64,000 nt of DNA, taken from the NCBI RefSeq assembly GCF_017086405.1, contig NZ_CP070973.1:2232001-2296000 (forward strand). The letters run 5' to 3'. Origin of the DNA: Mycobacterium gordonae. GTDB taxonomy: Bacteria > Actinomycetota > Actinomycetes > Mycobacteriales > Mycobacteriaceae. Below, piece by piece: positions 31,082-40,214 of this stretch. Both the position numbers and the translations under genes were made by a program. The notes beneath the pieces are model-generated. The model saw only the letters and a list, made by a program, of their open reading frames with translations, made no database searches and was not told the DNA's origin. Numbering within the stretch: position 1 is the stretch's first letter; each line of letters opens with the position of its first letter.

Positions 31082-32244
31082 ACGCTGCTCCTGTCTCGAA
31101 AACGCCTGGTGTACTCCGCGAATCGTTGGTCAACCTGCTCGGGGCGCAACCCGTAGTCGGCCAGACGATAGGGCGGGCGCGCGCCTTCGCGGGGGCGCAC
31201 CTGAAGCCAGTGCCGCATCGCGTCGCGGGCGTGATCGGTCAGCGGCACACCGATGGCGTCATAGACTCGGGCCACCTGCCCGATCGGATCTGCCGCCGCG
31301 TCCTCGTACTGGATGTCGGTGACGCATCCCGAGTCCCAGTTGTCCCGTACCGCCATCGCCCGGTCATTCGTCCACCCCATGCGCTGCAGCCATTCGGCGC
31401 CCACCCGGCGTAGATCGACGGTGTCGGCGTGCATGGCGTGCAGCGTGGCGTTCAGACTGGCTCCCGACGCGATCGTGGTTCGCGGATCGCGATGCAGATG
31501 GACGACGTGCAATCCGGGGAACCGGGCTGCCAGCAGATCGAGATACCCCAGGTGTGCCGGGGACTTGAGCACCCAGCGGTCGCCTCGCATCCCGCGCCGG
31601 CCTTTCTGCCACTGCAGAAACTGCAGCATCCGGTGCAAATAGTCATAGGCCGGCGTGAAGTCCTGCTCATCGAGCCAGGATCGGTAGTGCGGCAGGTGTG
31701 CCCCGGATTCGGGTATGTGCGACAAGAAAGCGTCGGCCAGGAAGACGATCTCTTCCTCGGCCTCCCGCGCGTACATCGGGTGGATGGTGAACAAGTCCGG
31801 TGCGAGTTCGCGCGACTTCGCCTCGCGCGCTTGGCTGATCGCGATGCGGGGGTCGGTACCGGTGAAGGTCTCGCCGAGCCTGGGCGCAACCTCGACCACC
31901 TCCCAGCCGTAAGCACAGAGGAACCTCGGGTCGGCGGCCAGCAGCCGCTGCACCAGAGTGGTTCCGCTGCGCATCATCCCGACGACGACGATCGGCGCGG
32001 CCACCTGTTCGTCGAGGATCTCGGGGTGGCGCCGGATCCACTCCTGCGCGCGTAGCCGCATCCGCAGGCTGTGCACGATTCCCGAACGCAGGATGTGCGT
32101 GCCGATCATATTGAGGTCAGCACGCGCATAGTCGGCCAGCAGCACCTGCAGCGCACGTTCGAATTCGTCTGCGCCCCAATCGGTCAGCGACTCCTTGCGT
32201 TGCGCCTTGGCCATGATCGCCGCGGCGTCGAAGGGCGTCTGCAC
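31078..32244 (-). CDS. Sulfotransferase-family protein
   Basis: 388 residues from GTG 32244, which overlaps the TAG of the upstream gene by one base; the longer frame is a shadow of that gene. PAPS-binding features: 5'-phosphosulfate loop VVVGMMRSGTTLVQRLLAADP and 3'-phosphate region LHVVHLHRDPRTTIAS. The HPE and H residues between them are as in the widespread mycobacterial STF family. Likely transfers sulfate to a lipid or small hydroxylated acceptor; unproven. Confidence 0.88.
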   Translation of the reverse strand: MQTPFDAAAIMAKAQRKESLTDWGADEFERALQVLLADYARADLNMIGTHILRSGIVHSLRMRLRAQEWIRRHPEILDEQVAAPIVVVGMMRSGTTLVQRLLAADPRFLCAYGWEVVEVAPRLGETFTGTDPRIAISQAREAKSRELAPDLFTIHPMYAREAEEEIVFLADAFLSHIPESGAHLPHYRSWLDEQDFTPAYDYLHRMLQFLQWQKGRRGMRGDRWVLKSPAHLGYLDLLAARFPGLHVVHLHRDPRTTIASGASLNATLHAMHADTVDLRRVGAEWLQRMGWTNDRAMAVRDNWDSGCVTDIQYEDAAADPIGQVARVYDAIGVPLTDHARDAMRHWLQVRPREGARPPYRLADYGLRPEQVDQRFAEYTRRFRDRSSV

Positions 32245-32687
32245 TAGAACTTCAAGTGCTGGCTGACGTCGCCGACCTGGTCGACGAACATGGTGCGGCT
32301 GTCGAACCACCACTCTCCGTCGAGCCGGTGAAAGGTGTCCTTGTAGTGGCCGGTCACGATCACCTGCAGCGGCAGCTCGGGGGTGGCCTGGGTGACGCAG
32401 TAGTACGAGGTGCTGTGTGCCGTCCCGGCCGCGTCGTCGATGTGCAACTGCACATTGGTGGTGTTGTGTTTGGTCTTGGGGGTGCCGTCGTCATAGATCC
32501 GGGTGGCCATGTCATACATCTGGCGCACCCGGGCGGCGCCGGCGAACACCGTCTCCGGTGGACCGTCCTCCACGCCGCAGATGCGGCCGTGCTCGAAGAG
32601 CCGGGCGACGCCGTCGAGGTCGCCGCTGTCCAGGAGTTGCGCGTAGGTGTAGATCAGGTTGGTGATCGCTGTTGCGCTGTCACTCAC
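32244..32687 (-). CDS. SnoaL-like / NTF2-fold protein
   Basis: 147 residues from GTG 32687. Small cone-shaped NTF2-like fold: AITNLIYTYAQLLDSGDLDGVARLFEH, then RQMYDMATRIYDDGTPKTKHNTTNVQLHID, then VTGHYKDTFHRLDGEWWFDSRTMFVD. Such proteins are often dehydratases, isomerases or hydroxylase partners. First gene of the four-gene operon. I chose the inner GTG because the upstream 34 residues have no likeness to the fold. Confidence 0.85.
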   Translation of the reverse strand: MSDSATAITNLIYTYAQLLDSGDLDGVARLFEHGRICGVEDGPPETVFAGAARVRQMYDMATRIYDDGTPKTKHNTTNVQLHIDDAAGTAHSTSYYCVTQATPELPLQVIVTGHYKDTFHRLDGEWWFDSRTMFVDQVGDVSQHLKF

Positions 32688-32867
32688 GTGAAACCACCTT
32701 GGCTGTACTCCGTTGTTGACGCCAGATCTTTTGGTGACGTTACTTGGAGTCCGAGTCGGGACGGCAAGGGGCGAGGAGTAGCGCGTCATCGGGCCTGCAG
32801 AATTGCAGGCCCGCTCCCGTACTTTCGCTGCAGATTTACAAGGTGGAGCCCGCCCGCCGGCCAGAGC

Positions 32868-33062
32868 TCAGCCGCGGGTGACCTTGCCCGCCTTGATGCA
32901 CGACGTGCACACGTTGAGGCGCTGCTTGTTGCCACCGGGACGGGTCACGGCATGCACGGTCTGGACGTTGGGGTTCCACCGGCGGCTGGTGCGGCGGTGG
33001 GAGTGCGACACCGACTTACCGAAGCCGGGGCCTTTCCCGCAGATTTCGCACACAGCGGCCAT
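32868..33062 (-). CDS. rpmB: 50S ribosomal protein L28, zinc-ribbon (C+) form
   Basis: 64 residues. Two CxxC pairs, CEIC near the N-terminus and CTSC near the C-terminus, mark the zinc-binding form. SVSHSHRRTSRRWNPNVQTV is the L28 core. Divergent from the DAK2 gene across about 230 bases. Mycobacteria encode more than one L28; this is a zinc-dependent copy. Confidence 0.94.
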   Translation of the reverse strand: MAAVCEICGKGPGFGKSVSHSHRRTSRRWNPNVQTVHAVTRPGGNKQRLNVCTSCIKAGKVTRG

Positions 33063-33295
33063 GGTTCAAACTCCTCAAGTCTCTTGCTGGGGGCCGGCGA
33101 CCTCGTCAAAGGGTCGGCCGAAACTGAGCCGGAATAGCCCAGGATAGCCCAGGGGAGTCCCAGGATACCGACTCCGGTCGGCAACCACCAAAACGCCCCA
33201 CGGCACCTGTCGCCCGGGCTGACTAGGCTCTTGCACGGTTACGCTGGCGCGCACTGGGGGGCGCAACAAGCCTGGACTGAGGAGGTGGGGTCGGG
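33063..33295. promoter_or_regulatory. Divergent rpmB / DAK2 intergenic region
   Basis: 233 bases without a gene. It should hold the rpmB promoter and the promoter for the DAK2-recG operon. A short direct repeat of ATAGCCCAGG appears near 33136-33155 and a GAGGAGGT ribosome-binding site precedes the TTG at 33296. No riboswitch-like structure recognised. Confidence 0.4.
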
Positions 33296-34957
33296 TTGGT
33301 CACGCCGGAGCGTCCGTTGGACGGCTTGGCCCTGCGGGACTGGGCGCATGCCGCCGTCGGCGACCTGATCACCCACATCGACGAGATCAACCGGCTCAAT
33401 GTGTACCCGGTCGCCGATTCCGACACGGGCGCAAACATGCTGTTCACAATGCGCTCCGCACTGGCACAAGCCGACACGGAAGCCGAGACGGAGCCCGACG
33501 GCGACGTCGCCCGGGTGGCGGCCGCGCTGTCAGCCGGCGCGGTCACCGGTGCACGCGGGAATTCCGGGGTCATCCTGTCCCAGATCCTGCTCGGCATCGC
33601 CGAGGTGACCGCCGACGCCGCCGACGAATCCGGCGGCCACCTGCCTGCCATCGACGCAGCGACGCTCGGTGCCGCGTTGTGGCGCGGAGTCGAGCTGGTG
33701 GTGGCATCGATGGGAGGCGATGAGGTACGGGGCACCATCGTCTCGGTGCTGCGGGCCGCCGCCGTAGCGGTCGATCAGTCCGCGGCCGCCGGCGACACCC
33801 TGTCCCGGGCCGTCATCGATGCCGGCGACGCGGCGGTGGTGGCACTGGAAAAGACCACCGAGCAACTCGACGTGCTCGCCGACGCGGGCGTGGTGGACGC
33901 CGGCGGGCGCGGTCTGCTGGTCATGCTGGACTCGCTGCGGTCGACCATCACCGGCAGCGCGCCCGCGCGGTCCCTGTATGAGCCGTCGCCGCAGTCGCGG
34001 CCCGCCGACTCCGTCACCCGCGGTCCGGCCCCTCAATTCGAGGTGATGTACCTGCTGGCCGGGTGCGATGCGACCGCCGCCGACACACTGCGGGAACGGC
34101 TCGGCGAGCTCGGTGATTCGGTGGCGATCGCGGCGGCTCCGTCGGAGAGCTATTCGGTGCACGTGCACACTGACGACGCCGGCGCTGCCATCGAGGCCGG
34201 TGTCGCGGCCGGCCAGCTGAGCCGGATCGTGGTTTCGGCGCTCAGTTCCGGCGCCACCGGACTACCCGCGGGCAGCTGGACCCGCGAGCGCGCGGTGCTG
34301 GCCGTCGTCGACGGCGACGGCGCCGACGAACTGTTCGCCGGCGAAGGCGCCTGCGTGCTGCGGCCCGACTCGGGTGCCGACATCACCGCCCACCAGCTGG
34401 TTCGCGCGGTGGTGGACACCGGCGCCGCACAGGTGATGGTGCTGCCCAACGGCTACGTGGCCGCCGAGGAGCTGGTGGCGGGCTGCACCGCCGCGATCGG
34501 TTGGGGCGTGGACGTGGTCCCCGTGCCGACCGGATCGATGGTGCAGGGCCTGGCTGCCCTGGCCGTCCACGACCCCGAGCGCCAGGCCGTCGACGACGGC
34601 TACTCGATGGCCCGTGCCGCCGGCGCGGCGCGGCACGGATCGGTGCGCATCGCCACCGAGAACGCGTTGACCTGGGCCGGCACCTGCAAGCCGGGCGACG
34701 GCCTGGGCATCGCCGGCGACGAGGTGCTGATCGTGGCCGACGACGTCAACTCGGCGGCCATGGGTCTACTGGATCTGCTGTTGGCCTCGGGCGGCGACCT
34801 GGTGACGGTGCTGACCGGCTGCGAACTCGCCGACCCCGAGATCGAAGCGGTGGGCAAGGTCCTGGAGCGGCACATGCACGACCGGCATCCCGGCAGCGAG
34901 TTGCTGATCTATCGCACGGGGCATCGCGGCGACGTGCTGTTGATCGGGGTCGAGTAG
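33296..34957 (+). CDS. DAK2-domain / DegV-type protein, uninterrupted
   Basis: 553 residues. N-terminal DAK2 phosphatase/kinase fold (LNVYPVADSDTGANMLFTMRSAL, GARGNSGVILSQILLGIA) then a C-terminal fatty-acid-kinase-like region (NGYVAAEELVAG, VPTGSMVQGLAALAVHD), ending in the middle of a GTG overlap with recG. In Gram-positives the related FakA uses acyl-phosphate chemistry with DegV proteins. Start is TTG behind a strong GGAGGT site; no in-frame ATG/GTG exists upstream. M. tuberculosis carries this as two pieces, Rv2975c and Rv2974c, as I recall; here it is a single gene. Confidence 0.9.
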   Translation: MVTPERPLDGLALRDWAHAAVGDLITHIDEINRLNVYPVADSDTGANMLFTMRSALAQADTEAETEPDGDVARVAAALSAGAVTGARGNSGVILSQILLGIAEVTADAADESGGHLPAIDAATLGAALWRGVELVVASMGGDEVRGTIVSVLRAAAVAVDQSAAAGDTLSRAVIDAGDAAVVALEKTTEQLDVLADAGVVDAGGRGLLVMLDSLRSTITGSAPARSLYEPSPQSRPADSVTRGPAPQFEVMYLLAGCDATAADTLRERLGELGDSVAIAAAPSESYSVHVHTDDAGAAIEAGVAAGQLSRIVVSALSSGATGLPAGSWTRERAVLAVVDGDGADELFAGEGACVLRPDSGADITAHQLVRAVVDTGAAQVMVLPNGYVAAEELVAGCTAAIGWGVDVVPVPTGSMVQGLAALAVHDPERQAVDDGYSMARAAGAARHGSVRIATENALTWAGTCKPGDGLGIAGDEVLIVADDVNSAAMGLLDLLLASGGDLVTVLTGCELADPEIEAVGKVLERHMHDRHPGSELLIYRTGHRGDVLLIGVE

Positions 34958-37194
34958 TGGTCGGGCTGGGGGATCGGCTCGATCTGGTGATCGGTGCGAA
35001 ATCCGCCGACCCGCTGGACGAGGTGTTCGGCATCAAAACCGTGGGCGACCTGCTGCGGCACTACCCGCGAAGCTACGTCGCGCGCAACGCCACCCGAGGC
35101 ATCGAGGACGAGCGCCCCGAGGAAGGCGAGCACGTCACCATCGTCGACGTGATCACGGCCGCGTCGCCCGGCTGGATGAAGAAGCGGTCGCCGAACCAGA
35201 AACAGCGGAAATTTCTCCGGATCACCGTCGGATCCGGCCGCGGCAAGGTGACGGCGACGTTCTTCAACGCGGAATACATCATGAAGGACCTCACGGAGGG
35301 CACCAAGGTGATGCTCTCAGGAGAGGTGGGCTACTTCAAAGGAGCCCTGCAGTTCACCCACCCGGACTACTACATTCTGGATTCACCGCATGGAAGAAGC
35401 CACGGCAGCAAGTCGCTGCGCAGCATCGCCGAAGCTTCCCAGAAGTCACGTGGTGAAGTCGCGATGGAGGAGTTCGAGCGTCCGTTCTTCCCGATCTATC
35501 CCGCCAGCGCGAAATTGCAGACCTGGGACATCTATGCCTGCGTACGGCAGGTCCTCGCAGTCCTAGACCCGGTGCATGATCCGCTGCCGGCCAACCTGCG
35601 GCACAGATACGACCTGGTCTGCGAAGACGACGCGCTGCGCGACATTCACCTCTCCGACGAGGAATCCCTGCGCGACAAAGCCCGCCGCCGGCTGACCTTC
35701 GACGAGGCGGTCGGTCTGCAGTGGGCGCTGGTGGCCCGCCGGCACGGCGAGCTTTCCGAATCGGGACCGGCTGCGCCGCCGCGTTCGGACGGGCTGGCCG
35801 CCGAGTTGATGCGGAGGCTGCCTTTCGAGCTGACCGCCGGCCAGCGCGAGGTGCTCGCGGTGTTGTCCGACGACTTGTCCCAGACCCGCCCGATGAACCG
35901 GCTGCTGCAGGGCGAGGTCGGGTCGGGCAAGACGATCGTGTCAGTGCTGGCGATGATGCAGATGGTCGACGCCGGCTATCAGTGCGCCTTGCTCGCGCCG
36001 ACGGAAGTGCTTGCCGCACAACATCTTCTGTCGATCACCAACGTGTTGGGCCCGTTGGCGATGGGCGGTCAGTTGGGCGGGCAGGACGGTCCAGGCTGGC
36101 AAGCCACCCGGGTGGCGCTGCTCACCGGGTCGATGACGGCCGGGCAGAAGAAGAAGGTCCGCGCCGAGATCGCGAGCGGTGAGGCCGGCATCGTGATCGG
36201 CACCCACGCGCTGCTGCAGGAAGCGGTGGAGTTTCACCGACTGGGCCTGGTGGTGGTCGACGAGCAACACCGCTTCGGCGTCGAGCAGCGAGATCAGTTG
36301 CGCGCCAAGGCTCCGGCCGGCATCACCCCGCACCTACTGGTGATGACCGCGACACCGATACCGCGCACCGTCGCCCTGACCGTCTACGGCGACCTGGAGA
36401 CGTCCACCCTGCGCGAACTGCCACGGGGACGCCAGCCGATCACCAGCAGCGTGATCTTCGTCAAGGACAAGCCGACCTGGCTCACGCGGGCCTGGGAGCG
36501 GATCAGGGAGGAGGTCGCCGCCGGCCGTCAGGCCTACGTGGTGACACCGCGGATCGACGAGAGCGAGGCCGACGCAAAAAGCGAAGGGCGCCCGTCGGCG
36601 ACGGCCGAGGGCACGTTCGCCCAGTTGCGCGCCAGAGAGCTGGCGGGCCTGCGACTGGGGCTGATGCACGGACGGTTGCCGGCCGACGAGAAGGACGCCG
36701 CCATGGCGGCGTTTCGCGCCGGCCAGATTGATGTGCTGGTGTGCACCACCGTCATCGAGGTGGGCGTCGACGTCCCCAATGCCACCGTGATGCTGGTACT
36801 GGATGCCGACCGGTTCGGCATCAGCCAGTTGCATCAGCTGCGGGGGCGCATCGGCCGCGGACAGCACCCGAGCCTGTGTCTGCTGGCGACCTGGAACTCG
36901 GAGGCCTCGCAATCCGGTAAGCGGTTGAAGGCCGTCGCGGCGACGATGGACGGCTTCGCGCTCGCCGATCTGGATCTCAAGGAGCGTAAGGAAGGAGATG
37001 TGCTGGGCCGCAACCAGTCCGGGCGCGCCATCACCTTGCGCCTACTGTCGCTGGCCGATCACCTGGACCTCATCGAGGCAGCCCGCGACTACTGTCTGTC
37101 CGCTTACGACGAGAACCCTGCCAATCCCGGATTGGCTTTGATGGCGGCGCCTTTCACCAACGCCGATCGTATCGAATACCTGGACAAGTCATGA
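34957..37194 (+). CDS. recG: ATP-dependent DNA helicase RecG
   Basis: Branch-migration and fork-regression helicase. 745 residues from GTG 34957, overlapping the DAK2 TAG by one base; 152 codons of open frame upstream are shadow. N-terminal wedge/OB domain (about 60-200), then SF2 motifs: GEVGSGKT (Walker A), VVDEQHRFGVEQR (motif II, DEQH), TATPIPRTVALT, and QLRGRIGRG (motif VI). The DEQH box is the RecG form. Next gene overlaps by 4 bases. Confidence 0.97.
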   Translation: MVGLGDRLDLVIGAKSADPLDEVFGIKTVGDLLRHYPRSYVARNATRGIEDERPEEGEHVTIVDVITAASPGWMKKRSPNQKQRKFLRITVGSGRGKVTATFFNAEYIMKDLTEGTKVMLSGEVGYFKGALQFTHPDYYILDSPHGRSHGSKSLRSIAEASQKSRGEVAMEEFERPFFPIYPASAKLQTWDIYACVRQVLAVLDPVHDPLPANLRHRYDLVCEDDALRDIHLSDEESLRDKARRRLTFDEAVGLQWALVARRHGELSESGPAAPPRSDGLAAELMRRLPFELTAGQREVLAVLSDDLSQTRPMNRLLQGEVGSGKTIVSVLAMMQMVDAGYQCALLAPTEVLAAQHLLSITNVLGPLAMGGQLGGQDGPGWQATRVALLTGSMTAGQKKKVRAEIASGEAGIVIGTHALLQEAVEFHRLGLVVVDEQHRFGVEQRDQLRAKAPAGITPHLLVMTATPIPRTVALTVYGDLETSTLRELPRGRQPITSSVIFVKDKPTWLTRAWERIREEVAAGRQAYVVTPRIDESEADAKSEGRPSATAEGTFAQLRARELAGLRLGLMHGRLPADEKDAAMAAFRAGQIDVLVCTTVIEVGVDVPNATVMLVLDADRFGISQLHQLRGRIGRGQHPSLCLLATWNSEASQSGKRLKAVAATMDGFALADLDLKERKEGDVLGRNQSGRAITLRLLSLADHLDLIEAARDYCLSAYDENPANPGLALMAAPFTNADRIEYLDKS

Positions 37195-37904
37195 CCCGCA
37201 GGACGTTGTGGTTGCTGGCCACCGTCACGGTGCTTGCCGTCGTGGTCGCCTATCAGACGCTGGGAGCGTCGGCGGCCCGCCATGCCGACGAATTCGCCGC
37301 GCGCGCAGACGTTCCCACGGTGACGCCGGGCATGGACGTACTCGAAGGCATCGCCGTCGTTCCGCAGCGACTGCACCGCTACGACTATCTGCGGTCGGCG
37401 TTCGGGGACGCCTGGACCGACGACAACGACGCGCCTGGCGGCCACAACGGCTGTGACACCCGCGACGACATCCTCAATCGCGACCTGGTCGAAGTGACGC
37501 ACGTCTACACCAAGCGCTGCCCGACCGCCGTGGCCACCGGGATCCTGCACGACCCGTACACCAACTCGGTCATCGCCTTCCAACGCGGCGCCAAGGTGGG
37601 TGAGTCAGTGCAGATCGACCATCTGGTGCCGCTGTCCTATGCCTGGGACATGGGCGCCAACCTCTGGCCCCCGGCGCAGCGAGTGCGTTTCGCCAACGAC
37701 CCGGCCAACTTGCTGGCCGTCCAGGGACAGGCAAACCAGGACAAGGGCGACTCGCCGCCGGCCCTGTGGATGCCGCCCAACACCGCCTTCGCCTGTCAGT
37801 ACGCCGTTCAGTTCATCGCCGTGCTGCGCGGCTATTCGCTGCTGGTTGACCAGCCGTCCGGGGACGCGCTGCGCCGCGCCGCGGCGACCTGTCCCGCCGG
37901 CTGA
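37191..37904 (+). CDS. Secreted HNH endonuclease-family protein
   Basis: 237 residues. N-terminal signal or anchor LWLLATVTVLAVVVAYQTL then a domain with the DUF1524/HNH pattern: VQIDHLVPLSYAWDMGA, RVRFANDPANLLAV and NQDKGDSPPALWMPP, where DH, N and the final His/Asn surround the metal. Conserved NGCDTRDD precedes it. Likely an exported nuclease; equivalent to Rv2972c. ATGA overlap with recG. Confidence 0.88.
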   Translation: MTRRTLWLLATVTVLAVVVAYQTLGASAARHADEFAARADVPTVTPGMDVLEGIAVVPQRLHRYDYLRSAFGDAWTDDNDAPGGHNGCDTRDDILNRDLVEVTHVYTKRCPTAVATGILHDPYTNSVIAFQRGAKVGESVQIDHLVPLSYAWDMGANLWPPAQRVRFANDPANLLAVQGQANQDKGDSPPALWMPPNTAFACQYAVQFIAVLRGYSLLVDQPSGDALRRAAATCPAG

Positions 37905-37976
37905 GGCCGCGACCGTGAATCTCCCGACGCAACACCCCGGCGCGGTGTCGCCGATCTCACAATCAACGGCCCCGAC

Positions 37977-38825
37977 CTAGGCGCCGTCGTACGTTTCCGG
38001 GTCCGGACGAAGCCGGGTGCCGTCGTTCAGTCCGTTCAGCGCGTCCATGTGCTCGGTGGCCAGTTCGAAGTCGAACACGTCCAGGTTGCTGGCGATGTGC
38101 TCGGCGTTGGCCGAGCGGAAGACGACCGCGTTGCCCAGTTGAATGTTCCACCGCAACAGCACCTGGGACGCCGTCTTGCCGTATTCGCCCGCGACAGAGG
38201 TGACGGTCGGGTTGTCGGCCAGCTTGCCCAGCGCCAGCGGAGTGTAGGCCTGTGTCACGATCTGGTGACCCGCGTTTGACTTGCGCAGCTCGTCCTGATT
38301 GAGCAGCGGGTGCAGTTCGATCTGGTTGACCGCGGGCGTGACGAACGTCAGGTCGATGACCATCTCCAGATACTCCGCGGTGAAGTTCGACACTCCGATC
38401 GAGCGCGCATGTCCCTCACCACGCGACTGAATCAGCCCGCCCCAGGAATCGACGTACTTGCCCTGCGCCGGCGCCGGCCAGTGAATCAGGAACAGGTCGA
38501 CATAATCGAGCCCGAGCCGCTCGAGGCTGGCCTTGCAGGCGTCCTGAGAAAGGTTGAAGCCGTGTTGGTCGGTGGCCAACTTGGTGGTGACGAAAAGCTC
38601 TGCGCGCGGGATGCCCGAGGCGGCGATAGCGCGGCCCACCGCGGCCTCGTTGCCGTAAACCGCTGCGGTGTCGATGAGCCGGCAGCCGATCTCGAGCGCC
38701 GCCGACACCGCGCGTTCGGTCTCGTCTTCCGAGAGTTCAGCGGTGCCAAGGCCGAGCACTGGGATCGTGTTCTCGTCGTTGAGGGTTATTGAGGGAACCG
38801 CCGCGGCGCCCGACTCGCCAGTCAC
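37977..38825 (-). CDS. Aldo/keto reductase
   Basis: 282 residues, NADPH-dependent (alpha/beta)8 barrel. Signature pieces: [22 protein letters not shown] (catalytic D and Y), [10 protein letters not shown] with catalytic Lys, [19 protein letters not shown] (His), [12 protein letters not shown], and [22 protein letters not shown] (NADP binding). Equivalent to Rv2971, reported to reduce dicarbonyls. Divergent from lipN. Confidence 0.95.
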   Translation of the reverse strand: MTGESGAAAVPSITLNDENTIPVLGLGTAELSEDETERAVSAALEIGCRLIDTAAVYGNEAAVGRAIAASGIPRAELFVTTKLATDQHGFNLSQDACKASLERLGLDYVDLFLIHWPAPAQGKYVDSWGGLIQSRGEGHARSIGVSNFTAEYLEMVIDLTFVTPAVNQIELHPLLNQDELRKSNAGHQIVTQAYTPLALGKLADNPTVTSVAGEYGKTASQVLLRWNIQLGNAVVFRSANAEHIASNLDVFDFELATEHMDALNGLNDGTRLRPDPETYDGA

Positions 38826-39022
38826 TTAATTTCACCTACCTGTCTGAAGTGAATGCTCACCGATCTCGGGACCACGATATTACCGAGATGGATATGCCAC
38901 CTAATCAACCCTCGGCCGAGTGTCCGAATTCGCCAACCAGGTCACGACGTACAGTTGGTCGCGGGGTACGCCGAAAGCGGCGAGTCGTTGAGCGTCACCA
39001 AAGTTCTTGTAGGGAGCGGCGC

Positions 39023-40141
39023 ATGACCAAAAGTCTGCCAGGCACGCATGACCTCCATATCGGAGCAACGCGTGTACCGACCGGGTGGTTGACGCGCGCC
39101 CAGAACACCGTCACCACCACTGGCGTCAAAGTCATCCCGTGGATCCCGTCAGTCGTCAAACGGCTGTTGACGCGGGGCCGTTCGGTGGTCATCGACGGCA
39201 ACACCCTCGATCCGACGTTGCAGTTGATGCTGACGGGAATGCGCGCCGTCGGTATCGACGGCCTGGTGGTCGACGACGATCCCGGGGCCTCCCGCGACCT
39301 GATGCACCAGACCATGGTGGAGCTTCCCGGGCCGCAGATCCACGTCGAGGTGGATGAGATCTCGATCCCCGGGCCCGCCGGCGAGATCCGGGCGCGGCAC
39401 TACCGTCCGCCCAACGGTGACTCCGCGCCGTTGCTTGTCTTCTACCACGGTGGCGGATGGGTGATCGGCGACCTGGACACCCATGACGCGCTGTGCCGCC
39501 TGACGTGCCGCGACGCCGGCACGCACGTGTTGTCCGTCGACTACCGGCTGGCGCCGGAGCATCCCGCCCCGGCCGCCATCGAGGATGCGTTCGCCGCATT
39601 CCAGTGGGCCTGCGAGCACGCCGCCGAACTCGGCGCGGCTCCCGGGAGGGTCGCCGTCGGCGGCGACAGCGCGGGCGGCAACCTGGCGGCCGTGGTGAGC
39701 CAGCTGGCCCGCGACAGCGGTGGCCCCACCCCGATGCTGCAGTGGCTGATCTACCCGCGTACCGACTTCTCGGTCAAGACCCGATCGATGAGCCTGTTCG
39801 CGCGCGGCTTCCTGCTGACCAAGCGTGACATGGACTACTTCGAGGCGCAGTACCTGCGAAGGTCCGGGATCGACACCAGGGATCCGCGGGTGTCGCCGGC
39901 GCTGGCCGATTCGTTGTCCGGCCTGGCGCCCGCACTGATCGCGGTCGCCGGATTCGACCCGTTGCGCGACGAGGGCCAGGACTACGCCGCGGCATTGCGA
40001 GCCGCCGGCACCGACGTCGACCTGCGCTCCATGGGTTCGTTGACGCACGGTTTCGCCAATCTGTTCCAGCTGGGCGGTGGCAGCGCGGTAGGGACGGCCG
40101 AGCTGATTTCGGCGTTGCGGGCGCACCTGAGCCGGTGCTGA
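39023..40141 (+). CDS. lipN: Hormone-sensitive-lipase family esterase
   Basis: 372 residues from ATG 39023 behind AGGGAGCGG; the frame is open 78 codons upstream but uninformative. HSL-family carboxylesterase: oxyanion motif FYHGGGWVIGD, nucleophile elbow GGDSAGGNLA, acid in AGFDPLRDEG and His in GSLTHGFANLF. Hydrolyses short-chain esters; the true substrate is not known. Matches LipN of M. tuberculosis in place and length. Confidence 0.94.
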   Translation: MTKSLPGTHDLHIGATRVPTGWLTRAQNTVTTTGVKVIPWIPSVVKRLLTRGRSVVIDGNTLDPTLQLMLTGMRAVGIDGLVVDDDPGASRDLMHQTMVELPGPQIHVEVDEISIPGPAGEIRARHYRPPNGDSAPLLVFYHGGGWVIGDLDTHDALCRLTCRDAGTHVLSVDYRLAPEHPAPAAIEDAFAAFQWACEHAAELGAAPGRVAVGGDSAGGNLAAVVSQLARDSGGPTPMLQWLIYPRTDFSVKTRSMSLFARGFLLTKRDMDYFEAQYLRRSGIDTRDPRVSPALADSLSGLAPALIAVAGFDPLRDEGQDYAAALRAAGTDVDLRSMGSLTHGFANLFQLGGGSAVGTAELISALRAHLSRC

Positions 40142-40214
40142 CCCGCTTTACCAGTGCCGTCGGTAGTCTAGAGGCGCCCGATGGCGGGTGAAGTCAACGA
40201 AACGTGAGGATCTC

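Noticed and set aside
29452..31322. Plus-strand frames across the SDR and DUF1214 genes
   Set aside because: Shadows of well-supported minus-strand genes with biased composition.
34501..34956. N-terminal extension of RecG by 152 residues
   Set aside because: It is antiparallel in codon phase to the end of the DAK2 gene and Arg-rich; the RecG fold begins right after GTG 34957.
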